Numbered from the stretch's first letter, positions 42,251 through 51,906 are shown. The stretch: DNA of 64,000 bases from Thermoplasmata archaeon (GCA_027365105.1 DAHXNZ010000005.1:1-64000); one strand, 5' to 3'. Made by a program: numbers and translations. Notes: generated from the letters alone by a model not told the origin.

Positions 42251-43020
42251 ACGAGCTGGTTCCGGCCACCGATCCTTCAGAGCCCGGCCGGATCCACCGC
42301 TTCCTGGCCCGGGAGGTCGAGGCGGCCGGAGCGACCGGGGTCGTCCTCGGGCTCTCGGGCGGGATCGACAGTGCCCTGACCGCCCGGCTCGCCCGGGACG
42401 CCCTCGGTCCCGAGCGCGTCCTCGGCCTCCTGCTGCCGGACCGTCGGTATCCGGTCGCGCTCCGGGAGGAGACGGTCGGCTACGCGCGCGATCTCGGCAT
42501 CCGCTCGGAGGTGATCGAGATCGCGCCGATCGAGGACCGGGTGGGCGCCGCTCTCGGCTCCGGCGTCGACCGGATCGATCAGGGGAACATCAAGGCCCGG
42601 ATCCGGATGCTGCTGCTCTACGCCCGGGCGCGGCCCCTCGGTCGACTGGTCCTCGGAACCGGCAACCGTTCGGAGCTCCGCCTAGGGTATTTTACCAAGC
42701 ATGGGGACGGAGGGTGCGATCTGCAGCCCCTGGGGCACCTCTACAAGACCCAGGTCCGAGGCCTCGCCACCCGGCTGGGACTCCCGGCCGCGATCCAGGA
42801 GCGGGCCCCGACGGCCGGCCTTTGGGACGGTCAAACCGATGAGGCCGAACTGGGGCTCCCGTACTCGGTGCTCGACCCGATCCTGGTCGGCCTGGACCGC
42901 GGCCTCGAGGTCGAGGAGATCGCCCGGCGGACCGGGCGGCCGCCGGACGAGGTCCGGACGGTGGCGGCCCGGGTCGAGAAGCACCGCCATAAGCGGCTCC
43001 TCCCCCCGGTGCCGGCCTGA
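42247..43020 (+). CDS. nadE: NH3-dependent NAD+ synthetase
   Basis: A 257-residue enzyme amidating deamido-NAD with ammonia and ATP, last step of NAD biosynthesis. The PP-loop LGLSGGIDSAL lies at residues about 35-45, and the LGTGNRSELRLGYFTKHGDGGCDLQPLGHLYKTQVRGLA segment is diagnostic. There is no glutaminase domain, so ammonia or a separate glutaminase is used. ATG 42247 overlaps the RaSEA stop as ATGA; the frame extends a little upstream as shadow. Confidence 0.95.
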   Translation: MNELVPATDPSEPGRIHRFLAREVEAAGATGVVLGLSGGIDSALTARLARDALGPERVLGLLLPDRRYPVALREETVGYARDLGIRSEVIEIAPIEDRVGAALGSGVDRIDQGNIKARIRMLLLYARARPLGRLVLGTGNRSELRLGYFTKHGDGGCDLQPLGHLYKTQVRGLATRLGLPAAIQERAPTAGLWDGQTDEAELGLPYSVLDPILVGLDRGLEVEEIARRTGRPPDEVRTVAARVEKHRHKRLLPPVPA

Positions 43021-43091
43021 CCCGAAGACGTCGCACAACCTTTTACCCTCGACCGCCTGACTCCGCCCGTCCGAATTTCGGCTGCGACTCC

Positions 43092-43889
43092 ATGGATCGT
43101 TCAACGTACCAGCGACTCTACGACACCCTCGTCACTCTCGACGACGTACGGCGGCTCACCCAGGAAGAACACTGGGACGAGGAGCTGCTCTTCGTCATTC
43201 ACACGCACCGGGTCACCCGGGATGCCACCCGCCGATTTTACGTGGTCAAGCGGCAGGTGCCGAAGCTCGCGGCCCAGTACCGTCGGGGCCGGACGATCCT
43301 CGAGATCGCCCGGGAGTGGAAGTTTCCCCCGGTCCTGATGGGCCAGATCCTGCTCGGCGAACTCGGCGTACCGCGGAAGAAGGTCTGGCAGGCGTTCCTC
43401 CATCCGGACCAGGTGCCCGATCCTCGGATGCGGAGCGAGGTCGAAGCGCTGCTCGCGGCCGACATGATCTATTCCCCCCACGGGATGGAACTCCAGAGGG
43501 AGCGCGGGCGGCGCGGGGAGGATCGCCTCCACCAGTGGCTCGATCGCCACGGCATCAGCTACCGGACCGAGGAGGATCTCCGCGGCAAGTTTGCGAAGAC
43601 CCCGGACGCGTTGCTCGACTCCCCGATCGTCTTCCTGGGCCAAAAGCTGAGCTGGATCGAGTCGAAGGCCAACTTCGGGGACGACGTGGAGCTCCGCAAG
43701 AACCTGAAACGGCAGTTGGGTCCCTACACGGAACTTTTCGGGGAGGGCGCCGTCGTCTACTGGTACGGGTTCGTCGAGGGCGCGGACTCGCCGCCCGGGG
43801 TCCTGCTCTGGGACGGTCCGACGATCGAGGGGCTTACGCCCACGGTCCTACCGAAGACCTCGGCTGCTCGGCCTGATCCCCCGTCGTGA
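43092..43889 (+). CDS. CDIN1/TPD-domain protein, putative PD-(D/E)XK nuclease
   Basis: A 265-residue archaeal homologue of human CDIN1 (C15orf41). The N-terminal half is helical with two helix-turn-helix-like units (RRGRTILEIAREWKFPPVLMGQILLGELGV). The C-terminal half has RGRRGEDRLHQWLDRHGISYRTEEDLRGKFAKTPDALLD, with the TPD motif, and LSWIESKANFG, the ESK half of a PD-(D/E)XK active site. Biochemical function is uncertain, possibly a structure-specific nuclease. Its 3' end overlaps hisS antisense by 56 nt. Confidence 0.85.
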   Translation: MDRSTYQRLYDTLVTLDDVRRLTQEEHWDEELLFVIHTHRVTRDATRRFYVVKRQVPKLAAQYRRGRTILEIAREWKFPPVLMGQILLGELGVPRKKVWQAFLHPDQVPDPRMRSEVEALLAADMIYSPHGMELQRERGRRGEDRLHQWLDRHGISYRTEEDLRGKFAKTPDALLDSPIVFLGQKLSWIESKANFGDDVELRKNLKRQLGPYTELFGEGAVVYWYGFVEGADSPPGVLLWDGPTIEGLTPTVLPKTSAARPDPPS

Positions 43890-45174
43890 GGTCCCGGACC
43901 AGCACCACGCCCCGCTCGAGTTCGCGCGGGGCAATTAGCACGGCCCGGCGTGCGCGGCGGCCTGCCTCCCTGAGCTGCCGGGTCGTCGAGCGCCCCATCA
44001 GATCCAGATCGACCGACCTCCCGGCCGATCGGAGCTCCGCGGTGAGCCGGAGCGCCTCGGCTCGCAGTTCGGGGGTCATCGCGACGACATAGAAGTCCAG
44101 GAGGGGTTCGCCGTCGGGCCACCGTCCGGCCGACCGCAGAAGCTGCTCCAACGTCTGGTCCCCGATGGCGAGCCCGACCGCCGGGGTCGGGGGTCCGCCG
44201 AAGAGTTCGACCAGGCGGTCGTACCGACCCCCGCCGAAGAGGGCCCGGCCGTCGCCCGAGCGGGCGAACCCTTCAAAGACCGAGGAGGTGTAATACGCGA
44301 GACCCCGGACCACCGTCGGATCGAAGACCCAGCGGTCGCCGAGGCCGGCGGCCTCGGCCATCGTCGCCAGCCGCCGGAGCCGGTCGGCCCCCGCGAGGGC
44401 GGCCGAATCGAGTCCCCAGTCCCGGATCCGGTCGAAGAATCCGGCCAGGGTGGCGGCGGAAAGACCGGGACCGACCGTCGCGAAGAGATCGGCCAGGTCC
44501 CGGGCGGAATCGGCCGCGAGACCGGCCGTCTCCAGTTCCCGTAGGAACGCCGACCGGTCCATCTTCCGGAACTGGTCGACGGCCCGGAAGAACCGGACCC
44601 CCTCCCGGGCGCCGAGGGCGCGCCCCATCCCCTCCGCGAGCGCCCGGTCGTTGACCCGGAACGCGTAGAGCCCTGCGGCTCCGGCGGCGTCGAGGGCCAG
44701 GCCCGCCGCCGCGAGCACGTCGACCTCGGCCTCGAGACCCCCGACGCCCAGGATGTCGAGGTTGAACTGCAGAAACTCCCGGGTCCGGCCGGCCTGCGGC
44801 TCCTCGTAGCGCCAGAGCCGGGCGACCGTGAACCATTTGACCGGTAGGGGTTCGGAGGCGGCGCGCCCGGCAAAGATCCGCGCGAGCGATGGGGTCGTCT
44901 CCGGGGTCAGGGCAACCTCCCGGTCGCCTTTATCCCGAAACGCCCAGACCTGGCTCGCGATCTCGTCCCCGCTCTTTTCCCGATAGAGGTCGAGGGGCTC
45001 GACACTCGGGGTCTCGAGTTCCCTGAACCCGGCCCGCCGCGCTGCCGCGCGCATCCGGCGGCGAATCTCGGAGCGGGCGCCGGCCTCCGGCGGCGGATAG
45101 TCCCGGAACCCTCGGAGAGGCTGCGGGGCAACATCCTTCCCCGGCGGGGTCCGGGAGCTGTCCTCCGACGTCAT
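43834..45174 (-). CDS. hisS: Histidyl-tRNA synthetase
   Basis: A 446-residue class II synthetase. Motif 1 lies around FRELETPSVEPLDLY, motif 2 in WRYEEPQAGRTREFLQFNLDILG, the histidine motif RGLAYYTSSVFE at about residue 285, and motif 3 in ALFGGGRYDRLVELFGG with GLAIGDQTLEQLL. The anticodon-binding domain occupies the last about 95 residues. ATG 45174 is the only reasonable start. No TATA-like box is visible upstream, where the sequence is TnpB remnant, so its promoter is unclear. Confidence 0.96.
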   Translation of the reverse strand: MTSEDSSRTPPGKDVAPQPLRGFRDYPPPEAGARSEIRRRMRAAARRAGFRELETPSVEPLDLYREKSGDEIASQVWAFRDKGDREVALTPETTPSLARIFAGRAASEPLPVKWFTVARLWRYEEPQAGRTREFLQFNLDILGVGGLEAEVDVLAAAGLALDAAGAAGLYAFRVNDRALAEGMGRALGAREGVRFFRAVDQFRKMDRSAFLRELETAGLAADSARDLADLFATVGPGLSAATLAGFFDRIRDWGLDSAALAGADRLRRLATMAEAAGLGDRWVFDPTVVRGLAYYTSSVFEGFARSGDGRALFGGGRYDRLVELFGGPPTPAVGLAIGDQTLEQLLRSAGRWPDGEPLLDFYVVAMTPELRAEALRLTAELRSAGRSVDLDLMGRSTTRQLREAGRRARRAVLIAPRELERGVVLVRDLTTGDQAEQPRSSVGPWA

Positions 45175-45299
45175 CGTGCCCTCGCCGAAGCGAGGGGCAG
45201 TCGGGGCATCCTCGATCGGGCTCGTCGCCCCCTTCGGTACGATGGAGGTCCGGCCTTCACCGGCGTTGATTCCCCGGTGCCCATGGGGTCCTGGCCGAA

Positions 45300-46117
45300 T
45301 GCGGGAGCGAGGAGGGTCCTCGCGGCGTTCAGGTCCCGGTCGAGCCGCAGACCGCTCCGACGCTCGTACGCCGGGTCCTCGAGCGCGGCCGGCCGGGTGG
45401 GCGGGAGGCCGAATCCCGAGCCCGAAGGGGATCTCCTCTTCATGGGGAGCCCCAGGAATCGGTCGGAGCCACCCGCCTCCCTGCGTTCCGACATTGGCCG
45501 GAGCATCCCGCCGCCGGCGGGCCCCGGGAACTGCCCGTCCTCCGCCTGCGCCGGTTCATTCCCCCGATCGCCCGGAGATCGAACCGTCGCGTCCAGTCGG
45601 GCGTGACCTGGTGGGTCAGGCTCCGTCGCGGGTTCCCCCCCATCGAGAGCCACGGTCCAGACCCCGGCCCGGCCTTCGGCGGCCCACGATGGACCTGGGG
45701 GGGAAGGTCCCATGCCCTCGATCGACGGAGGCGCCGCGAATCGTTCCGCCCCGGCCCAGTAGCGGGGAATCGTGGGCGTCGGGACTGGTGAGCCGCGTGA
45801 CCCTCAGCGTGAACCGTGGGAGGTCGGGTCTGCCCCCCTCCCTCACCCGCCCGAAGGAGGGGTGAATTCCGGCGTCGGGCCGGGCCCGGGGCCCTTGGGT
45901 CCGAAGGCCGTACACCCTTCCAAGCTCCACGGTGTCCCGGTCGCTCCGGTGCGTGGGGCCCCGTCTCAGGTCCGGATCGGAAACCTCGCCCTGCTCGGTC
46001 CACCCCGTCTCGTGCCGGGGTTCGGGGGCCTGGGTCCCGAGAAGGCGCAGCGCGCCGGAGGGGTTCCCGTTCCGGATTCGGAAACAGGCAGAGGCGGTAG
46101 TTGAACCAGAGATACAT
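45300..46117 (-). pseudogene. tnpB: Decayed TnpB (IS200/IS605-type) gene
   Basis: Three TnpB landmarks occur in order on the minus strand, but in different reading frames. An N-terminal piece from ATG 46117 reads MYLWFNYRLCLFPNPERE; the mid region at 45805-45846 reads VREGGRPDLPRFTL (the family's RRVRKGxKPGFPRF-like segment); the C-terminal RuvC-III-like segment at 45309-45353 reads GLRLDRDLNAARTLL. The span is about 0.8 kb against about 1.1 kb for intact genes, so deletions and at least two frameshifts are implied. No TnpA or intact ends were seen. Flanks 45175-45299 and 46118-46279 hold nothing else. Confidence 0.75.
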
Positions 46118-46279
46118 CTTCGGCGATGGCGCCCGCTCCATGCCCACGGCACAGATAAGCGGCGTGCCAACCCCCGGTGAATTGGGGGGTCGGTGCGGGC
46201 GGCATGGTCGCCCACGAAGCCAGTGCGCCCGGCATACCTCCGGGGCCGGGCCCTGACCGGCACGCAGGGCGCCCTCCCT

Positions 46280-47614
46280 TCAGGGTTCGGGACCTCGGGG
46301 GGCCAGGTGGCGCCGAGCCGATGGGGTCGGGTGGACGGGGCCCCGATCGAGGGAAGGCGGCGGGGCGACCGGGAGGGCCGACTCCGGGGGCCGACGCATC
46401 CGACAGCGATCGCAGCGAAACCCTCGGCCCCGGCCGAGGGAGTGCATCTGCCGGTGACAGTCGGGGCATTGAGGGGGCCGCGCCCGGCGGATCCGGGGGG
46501 ATGGCTGGAGGAGTTCCAGGCCCTCCAGGCGGACCGTCTCCGTGGCGCCACAGCTGCCCCAGATCCGGACCCGGTCCCCGCTCCGGAGCTGCTGCGCTGC
46601 CTTGGGGAGGGTCTTGGTGGGTTCGAAGGCGAGGCAGCTCCGGGAGGCTCCGAGCCGGTCGGTCAGAAGGAACTCGACATGGCCCCCGCGACGCGCAATC
46701 GGGTCCGTGGCCAGGGTACCCACCACGCAGGCCGACTCATACGGTCCCAGATCGGAGAAGGTCCCGGGCCGGAGGTGATCCCCGGTCCCTTGGTTGGTGA
46801 CGAAGAGGAGCCACCGCTCCCACGGCTCGGTGCGGGAGAGCTCCCCGTGGGCGCGCCGGGCCGCGCGATGATCGGTCGAGCGGAGCCCGTAGAGGATTGG
46901 GCAGGCGGTGTGGGGGGCCACCAACAGCCTCCGGGTACGCCGATCGTAGCAGAGAAAGAGTTCCGGATGGCGGGACGAGACCCGTCGGATCTCTTCGGGA
47001 TCGATTCTCCGGGGGGTACCCCACCGTTCGGGAAAGCGATAGGCGATGAGCTCGAACGTGACCCGGCGCCCGGGCCAGGCCAACGCGGCGGTCGCCCCCA
47101 CGAGCCCTCGTCGGCTCCCCAAGGTCCGGCTCTCGGCCCCGATCCGGACGAGCTCCGGCTCCACCTCCGCCGGGTCGACGACGGTCCGGACCGCCCGGAA
47201 GTAGAGGCCGGGGGCCGGGAGGCGCCGGGAGGCCACCAGCGCCGGATCGGTCTCCGGTTCCCCGACCCGGGAGTGGGTGAGGATTTGGGCCCATGCCGCG
47301 GCTCGGAGCTGGGACGCGTCGGGCTCGGCCAGCCTGCGGCCGGCGGCGTAGGCCCAGACGGGGCGGTCGTCGAGGCGGCCGACCAGCTGCCGGGGGCCCG
47401 TCCCGCGCCCGAACCGGGCCGCGAGCGCCGCGTTGCCCCGGGTCTTCCATGGGATGTTCGGGTTCAGGCGGACCAGGCGGGGCAACCCGATCAGGTCATG
47501 GCCAAGATCCCGGGCGGTCCGGACGACTTCGGTGAGGACATACGTGGTACACCCCCCCCGGGGGGAGTCGGTGTCGTCGAGAGCAATCCAGATGGCTCCC
47601 ACCCCCGGGCGCAC
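46280..47614 (-). CDS. tiaS: tRNA(Ile2) 2-agmatinylcytidine synthetase TiaS
   Basis: A 444-residue enzyme that attaches agmatine to C34 of tRNA-Ile2 so that it reads AUA. The kinase-like N-domain begins IWIALDDTDSPRGGCTTYVLTEV; VRLNPNIPWKTRGNAALA, YDRRTRRLLVAPHTACPILYGLRS and an OB-fold (LGASRSCLAFEPTKTLPKAAQQLRSGDRVRIWG) follow. The C-terminus has a zinc ribbon (CPDCHRQM ... CDRC). It starts with GTG 9 nt after korB. Confidence 0.93.
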   Translation of the reverse strand: MRPGVGAIWIALDDTDSPRGGCTTYVLTEVVRTARDLGHDLIGLPRLVRLNPNIPWKTRGNAALAARFGRGTGPRQLVGRLDDRPVWAYAAGRRLAEPDASQLRAAAWAQILTHSRVGEPETDPALVASRRLPAPGLYFRAVRTVVDPAEVEPELVRIGAESRTLGSRRGLVGATAALAWPGRRVTFELIAYRFPERWGTPRRIDPEEIRRVSSRHPELFLCYDRRTRRLLVAPHTACPILYGLRSTDHRAARRAHGELSRTEPWERWLLFVTNQGTGDHLRPGTFSDLGPYESACVVGTLATDPIARRGGHVEFLLTDRLGASRSCLAFEPTKTLPKAAQQLRSGDRVRIWGSCGATETVRLEGLELLQPSPRIRRARPPQCPDCHRQMHSLGRGRGFRCDRCRMRRPPESALPVAPPPSLDRGPVHPTPSARRHLAPRGPEP

Positions 47615-47623
47615 GTCCGCGCG

Positions 47624-48496
47624 CTAGCCGATCGCTTGCAGTAGCTTCCGGTAGTCCGGCAGGTTCGGTTCCAGGCCGATGTCGGCCCGGGCCGGCCCGA
47701 TCCGGTCGGGCAGGAGCTTGAGCTCGAGCGAGGAGGGGGCGGTCGACGCCTCGGCGGGGCGGTGCATGACGCCAATCGGGATTCGCCCCTTTTCCATGGT
47801 TTCCGTACAGAGCCGGAAAACGGTCGCCCGGTCGGTGGGGTCATACCCGGGCAGGGTCGAAATGTCGAGGATCTTCTCGCGCCAGAGTTTGAAGGTGTCG
47901 TTGTACGTCACGCACGGGGAGAGATCCTCGACGAACGCGAATCCCCGGCCGGCGCGGTTGAAGGCCAAGGCCTCCTCGAGGATCTTGGTCATCGTCTTGG
48001 GATCCCCCGAGAAGGTCCGGGCGATGAAATTGTCGGCCCGAACCGAGAGGGCGGCGAGGACCGCATCGAACGGCGGCTCCACATTCCCTTCGAATCCGAC
48101 CACGCTCGTCGGGGAGGCCTGGCCCTTGGTGAGCCCGTAGGTCTCGTTGTTCATGACGACGTAGAGGATCGAGACGTTCTTCTTGAACGCATGCATGAAG
48201 TGGCCCATGCCGATGGCGTAGCCGTCGCCGTCTCCGCCGGCGGCCACGACGGTGAGCTGGGGGTTGGCGAGCTTGATTCCGACCGCTTGGGCCAATAGGC
48301 GCCCGTGCAGGGCGTGGATCCCGTTCAGTTCAAGGAAGTTATGGATCCCGCCGGAACAGCCGATCCCTCCCACGACCGTGAGTTCGTGCTGGGGGACCTT
48401 CTGATTGGCCGCCGCCCGCTTGAGGGCCGCGAGGACTCCGAAGTCGCCGCATCCCGGACACCAGGTCGACTGGACCGGCTGGAAGGATTTCGCCAT
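47624..48496 (-). CDS. korB: 2-oxoacid:ferredoxin oxidoreductase, beta subunit
   Basis: A 290-residue TPP-binding subunit. It has WCPGCGDFGVLAALKRA, the first cluster-ligand cysteines, GGIGCSGGIHNFLELNGIHALHGR, and the TPP motif GGDGDGYAIGMGHFMHAFKKNVSILYVVMNNETYGLTKGQ. It decarboxylates a 2-oxoacid, likely 2-oxoglutarate or a branched 2-oxoacid, and passes electrons to ferredoxin. The stop of korA is immediately before the ATG, so the two form one unit; no separate ferredoxin subunit is present. Confidence 0.93.
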   Translation of the reverse strand: MAKSFQPVQSTWCPGCGDFGVLAALKRAAANQKVPQHELTVVGGIGCSGGIHNFLELNGIHALHGRLLAQAVGIKLANPQLTVVAAGGDGDGYAIGMGHFMHAFKKNVSILYVVMNNETYGLTKGQASPTSVVGFEGNVEPPFDAVLAALSVRADNFIARTFSGDPKTMTKILEEALAFNRAGRGFAFVEDLSPCVTYNDTFKLWREKILDISTLPGYDPTDRATVFRLCTETMEKGRIPIGVMHRPAEASTAPSSLELKLLPDRIGPARADIGLEPNLPDYRKLLQAIG

Positions 48497-50281
48497 CTAC
48501 TTCCCCTCCGTGATCGAACGGACGATCTCGGGAGCTCGGAAGGTAAACCCGTCGTATTTCACGAGCGATCGGAGCTTCGCATGGTACTGAGGGAGGACCT
48601 CCCGGAGGAGCCCGGCGAGCTGTCCGGTATAGTTGTGTTCGACCACATGAGCGATCTCGACGGAGTCGAGGAAAGGAGCGAGTTCGTGGGCCGGCAGCGG
48701 CCAGAGGGTCCGAAGCTGAAGGTAGCGGCTCGGGATCCCTTGGGCGGCCAAGAGCTGTTGAGCCTCCCGCACCGGTCCTCCGGTGCTGCCAAAGCCGATG
48801 AGACCCAGCCGGGCCTGGTCGGACCCGTAGATCCGCGCCGGGGGAAGTTCCGACCGCGCCGCGGTGAGCTTGCCCATCCGCTTCGCCATCATCTTCCGCC
48901 GATTGACCGGATTGACCGAGACATGACCCCACTCGTCATGTTCATTCCCGGTCACCTCTCCCCAGATGCCGGGGGTGCCCGGGGGCATGTAGCGGCTCCG
49001 GCCGCTGTCGGAGAATTCGTAAGTCTTGTACTCCGCGCGCCGGGCGAGTTCCTCCGGGGTCCACAATCCCGACCGGTCGATCTTGACCTTGGACGGGTCG
49101 AACCGCGGAGAGGTGGTGGTGTTCTGGGAGAGTGCCTGATCGAGCAGCAGGATCACCGGGAGCCGCCACCGCTCGGCCAGGTTGAGCGATTCGGCCGCCA
49201 GGTAGAACGCATCTTCAGGGTTTTCGGGGGAGAGAATGAACCGTGGATACTCGCCATGGCCCAGATGGACCAGGTGGGTCAGGTCCGACTGTTCGTGCCG
49301 GGTCGGCTGGCCGGTGGACGGCCCGACCCGCTGGCAGTCGACCACCACCAGGGGAATTTCGGCCGCTCCGGCATGGCCGATCCCTTCGGTCATCAGGGAG
49401 AGGCCGGGGCCGCTCGTCGATGTGATCGCGCGGGCTCCCGCATAGGCGGCCCCGATGACCATGTTGATGGCGGCCAGCTCATCCTCGGCCTGTCGGACGA
49501 CGCCGTGGTAGGCCGGGAGGTACCGCATCAGGTACTCCATCACCTCCGTCGCCGGGGTAATCGGATAGCCGGCAAAGAACCGTCCTCCCCCCACAACGAA
49601 GCCCAAGGCGGCGGCCTGGTTCCCGGTCGTGAGGACCAGATCATGGGCGGCTCCCGGCAGGATGTTCCAGCGGGCCGTGATGCCGGCATCCTTCGCCGCC
49701 GTCTGACCGAGTTCGAGTGCGCGCAGGTTCTTCGTCAGCGCCTCGCCGCCCCGTCGTTGGAACCGGTCCTCGATCACCTTGCGGGTCCGGCCGGGATCGA
49801 AACCCATCAGGATCGAGATCGCCCCGTAGGCCGCGGTGTTCTTGTAGATCGGCTGGCCAATCGCACCGCCGACAAGAGTGGCGAACGGGAAGCCGACCGC
49901 CCGGGGATCGTTGAGCTGGAAGACCGACGAATCGTAGAGGATCCATCCCTCGGAGGAAAGTTCCGCTCGACCAATCTCGGCGGCCTCTTGGTCAAAGGCG
50001 AGGATAAGGTCCACCGTCGGCTTGACCGCCGCGATCGGGTTTCGGCTCGCCCGAACCGAGGCGTCGGCATGGCCGCCCCGGATTCGGGAAAGGACCGTCC
50101 TCGACGTATAGATGTAGAGCCCCTGGGTGCGGAAGTACCGGCCCAGCAGATCGGAAACGGTCAGCGTTCCATCGCCGCCCTGACCGCCAATCATCACGCT
50201 CACGTCGTCCAACTCATGGACCGGGTTCGACGAGGCGGGCGAGCGGACTGCAGGGGTGGGAGGTGCGCTGGAGATGCTCAT
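48497..50281 (-). CDS. korA: 2-oxoacid:ferredoxin oxidoreductase, alpha subunit (gamma-alpha fusion)
   Basis: A 594-residue protein with a gamma-type domain (residues about 25-200: DVSVMIGGQGGDGTLTVSDLLGRYFRTQGLYIYTSRTVLSRIRGGHADASVR) fused to the alpha domain (AAALGFVVGGGRFFAGYPITPATEVMEYLM, GAYAGARAITSTSGPGLSLMTEGIG, GPSTGQPTRHEQSDL). YPITPxT is characteristic. In the two-subunit enzymes this pairs with korB. ATG 50281 has GAGG/GGAG just upstream and a TATA box about 55 nt away. Confidence 0.93.
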   Translation of the reverse strand: MSISSAPPTPAVRSPASSNPVHELDDVSVMIGGQGGDGTLTVSDLLGRYFRTQGLYIYTSRTVLSRIRGGHADASVRASRNPIAAVKPTVDLILAFDQEAAEIGRAELSSEGWILYDSSVFQLNDPRAVGFPFATLVGGAIGQPIYKNTAAYGAISILMGFDPGRTRKVIEDRFQRRGGEALTKNLRALELGQTAAKDAGITARWNILPGAAHDLVLTTGNQAAALGFVVGGGRFFAGYPITPATEVMEYLMRYLPAYHGVVRQAEDELAAINMVIGAAYAGARAITSTSGPGLSLMTEGIGHAGAAEIPLVVVDCQRVGPSTGQPTRHEQSDLTHLVHLGHGEYPRFILSPENPEDAFYLAAESLNLAERWRLPVILLLDQALSQNTTTSPRFDPSKVKIDRSGLWTPEELARRAEYKTYEFSDSGRSRYMPPGTPGIWGEVTGNEHDEWGHVSVNPVNRRKMMAKRMGKLTAARSELPPARIYGSDQARLGLIGFGSTGGPVREAQQLLAAQGIPSRYLQLRTLWPLPAHELAPFLDSVEIAHVVEHNYTGQLAGLLREVLPQYHAKLRSLVKYDGFTFRAPEIVRSITEGK

Positions 50282-50333
50282 TTGCTCCTCGAACGGAGCC
50301 GTCGGCCGGCTCCGGCCGTTTCAGCCGAGCCCT

Positions 50334-50342
50334 GTATTTAAG
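50334..50342 (-). promoter_or_regulatory. TATA box for korAB
   Basis: CTTAAATAC on the minus strand about 55 nt before the korA ATG implies a leader of about 27 nt, which ends with a GAGGAG ribosome binding site. Confidence 0.6.
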
Positions 50343-50621
50343 GGATAAGCTAGGACCGCGCCCCGAGGTCCGCCGTCACCGACTCGGGCCGTGCGGATGG
50401 GGCCGAAGGAGGGCGGTCGGCATCCCGGGCCGGTCTCGCAAACCTGCGCCGCCCGGCCCCGGGCTTGTCTCTAGCGACGGGTGGGGCGGCCTCGGGAGTG
50501 CGGAGCATCCGTTCACGGCCGACCCCGCGGCCTTCACACGCCGATCCGAAATCCGTCCGGAAGCGGCGGGGGATGGTCGGGTCGACACCGCGTTCTGTCG
50601 GCGGGCCGGACCGGTCGCGAA
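50343..50621. other. Intergenic region between divergent korA and leuA-like operons
   Basis: The gene-free gap of 371 nt (50282-50652) lies between the two start codons. It holds a promoter at each end; the middle has only chance frames and no recognisable RNA or operator. Confidence 0.5.
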
Positions 50622-50630
50622 GCCTTATGT
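50622..50630 (+). promoter_or_regulatory. TATA-like box for the leuA-like operon
   Basis: GCCTTATGT lies about 27 nt before the ATG at 50653; leaderless spacing. Confidence 0.5.
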
Positions 50631-50652
50631 CGCCCGACGGGATTCCACGCCG

Positions 50653-51906
50653 ATGGCGGACGAGCAGTTGGTGGAGGAGTACCATGGTCGAACGGCGGCC
50701 TCCCGGCACATTCCGCCCCGCATCGTCTGGTGGGACGAAACCCTGCGCGACGGAGAGCAGACTCCCGGGGTCCACTTTTCTCCCGAAGAAAAGCTGCGGA
50801 TTGCCGAGGTGCTGAGCGAGATCGGTGTTCCGCTCATCGACGCCGGAATTCCCGTGGTGTCGGACGCGGAGGCCCAGGCGGTGCGCCGGCTCGCGAATGC
50901 CGGGCTCAAGGCCGATATCCTTGCCTCGGCCCGGACCGTGCCCTCCGACGTCGAGGCGGTGATCGCCACCGGGGTCAAGCATATCGCGGTCTTCGTCGCC
51001 GCGAGTCCGGTGCATCTGCGGTTCAAGCTCAAGATGACCCCGGACCAGGTCGTGGCCGCCGCGGTGGATTCGATCCGACGGGCCAAAGAGGCCGGCCTCC
51101 ACGTGGCCTTCGTGACGGAGGACACGGTCCGGGCCCCGATGGATTTCGTCGAGCGCCTCTACCGCGAGGCGATCCATGCCGGCGCCGACCGCCTGGTCGT
51201 CTCCGACACGGTCGGCATCATGACCCCCCTCACCTTCCGATGGTTCTTGGATGAGTTCCGACGCCGTCTTCGGCCCACCGACCTTTCGGTCCATTGCCAC
51301 AACGATTTCGGCCTCGCCACGGCCAACACCCTGACCGCGCTGGAAGCCGGCGCCGTCGCACCCCACACGTGCGTGAACGGCCTGGGCGAGCGCGCCGGCA
51401 ATGCGTCGTTCGAGGAGGTGGTCCTGCTCCTCGAATCGATCTACGGGGTTCCCACCGGGATCCGCACGGAGCGGCTTTTCGAGCTCTCCCAGCTGGTCGA
51501 GGAGATCTCGGGGGTTCCGGTGCCACCGAACAAGGCGATTGTCGGGTACAATGCGTTTTCCCACGAAGCGGGGATCCACACCCACGGGATCCTGGCCCAC
51601 ACGCTCACCTACGAACCGATCCAGCCCGAACTCGTCGGACGGCACCGGGAGATGATCCTGGGAAAGCACACCGGGAAGGCGGCGCTGGTCGAGAAGCTCC
51701 GGGAGCGCGGGATCGCCGCGTCGGACCCCCAACTCGCCGCCCTGTTGGAGCGGATCAAGGTCGATTCGGAACGCCGCACCAAGGACGAACTCCGGAGCTT
51801 CCTGCTCGAATACCGAACCCGCTACGGCCATCCGGGCCTTTCCGACCATGACTTCTGGGAGATGGTCGAGGCGCTCCGGATCGCCCCGATGGGAGGGGCG
51901 CCATGA
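50653..51906 (+). CDS. 2-isopropylmalate / homocitrate synthase family protein
   Basis: A 417-residue Claisen-type condensing enzyme. WWDETLRDGEQTPGVHFSPEEKLRIAEVL is the catalytic motif; SVHCHNDFGLATANTL carries the metal-binding His pair; NGLGERAGNASFEEVV and SHEAGIHTHGILAHTLTYEPIQPELVGRHREMILGKHTGK follow. The C-terminal LeuA regulatory domain is absent, as in homocitrate synthase/AksA. It makes 2-isopropylmalate, homocitrate or a related 2-alkylmalate. It starts a six-gene chain with LeuC-, LeuD- and LeuB-like enzymes, which together extend a 2-oxoacid by one carbon. Confidence 0.88.
   Translation: MADEQLVEEYHGRTAASRHIPPRIVWWDETLRDGEQTPGVHFSPEEKLRIAEVLSEIGVPLIDAGIPVVSDAEAQAVRRLANAGLKADILASARTVPSDVEAVIATGVKHIAVFVAASPVHLRFKLKMTPDQVVAAAVDSIRRAKEAGLHVAFVTEDTVRAPMDFVERLYREAIHAGADRLVVSDTVGIMTPLTFRWFLDEFRRRLRPTDLSVHCHNDFGLATANTLTALEAGAVAPHTCVNGLGERAGNASFEEVVLLLESIYGVPTGIRTERLFELSQLVEEISGVPVPPNKAIVGYNAFSHEAGIHTHGILAHTLTYEPIQPELVGRHREMILGKHTGKAALVEKLRERGIAASDPQLAALLERIKVDSERRTKDELRSFLLEYRTRYGHPGLSDHDFWEMVEALRIAPMGGAP

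Noticed and set aside
46280-47614. Treating tiaS and the decayed TnpB as one disrupted gene
   Set aside because: tiaS is complete, with its own zinc-ribbon C-terminus and stop; the TnpB motifs lie beyond it.
48305-50341. 678-residue plus-strand frame opposite korA
   Set aside because: Antisense shadow of a recognised enzyme.
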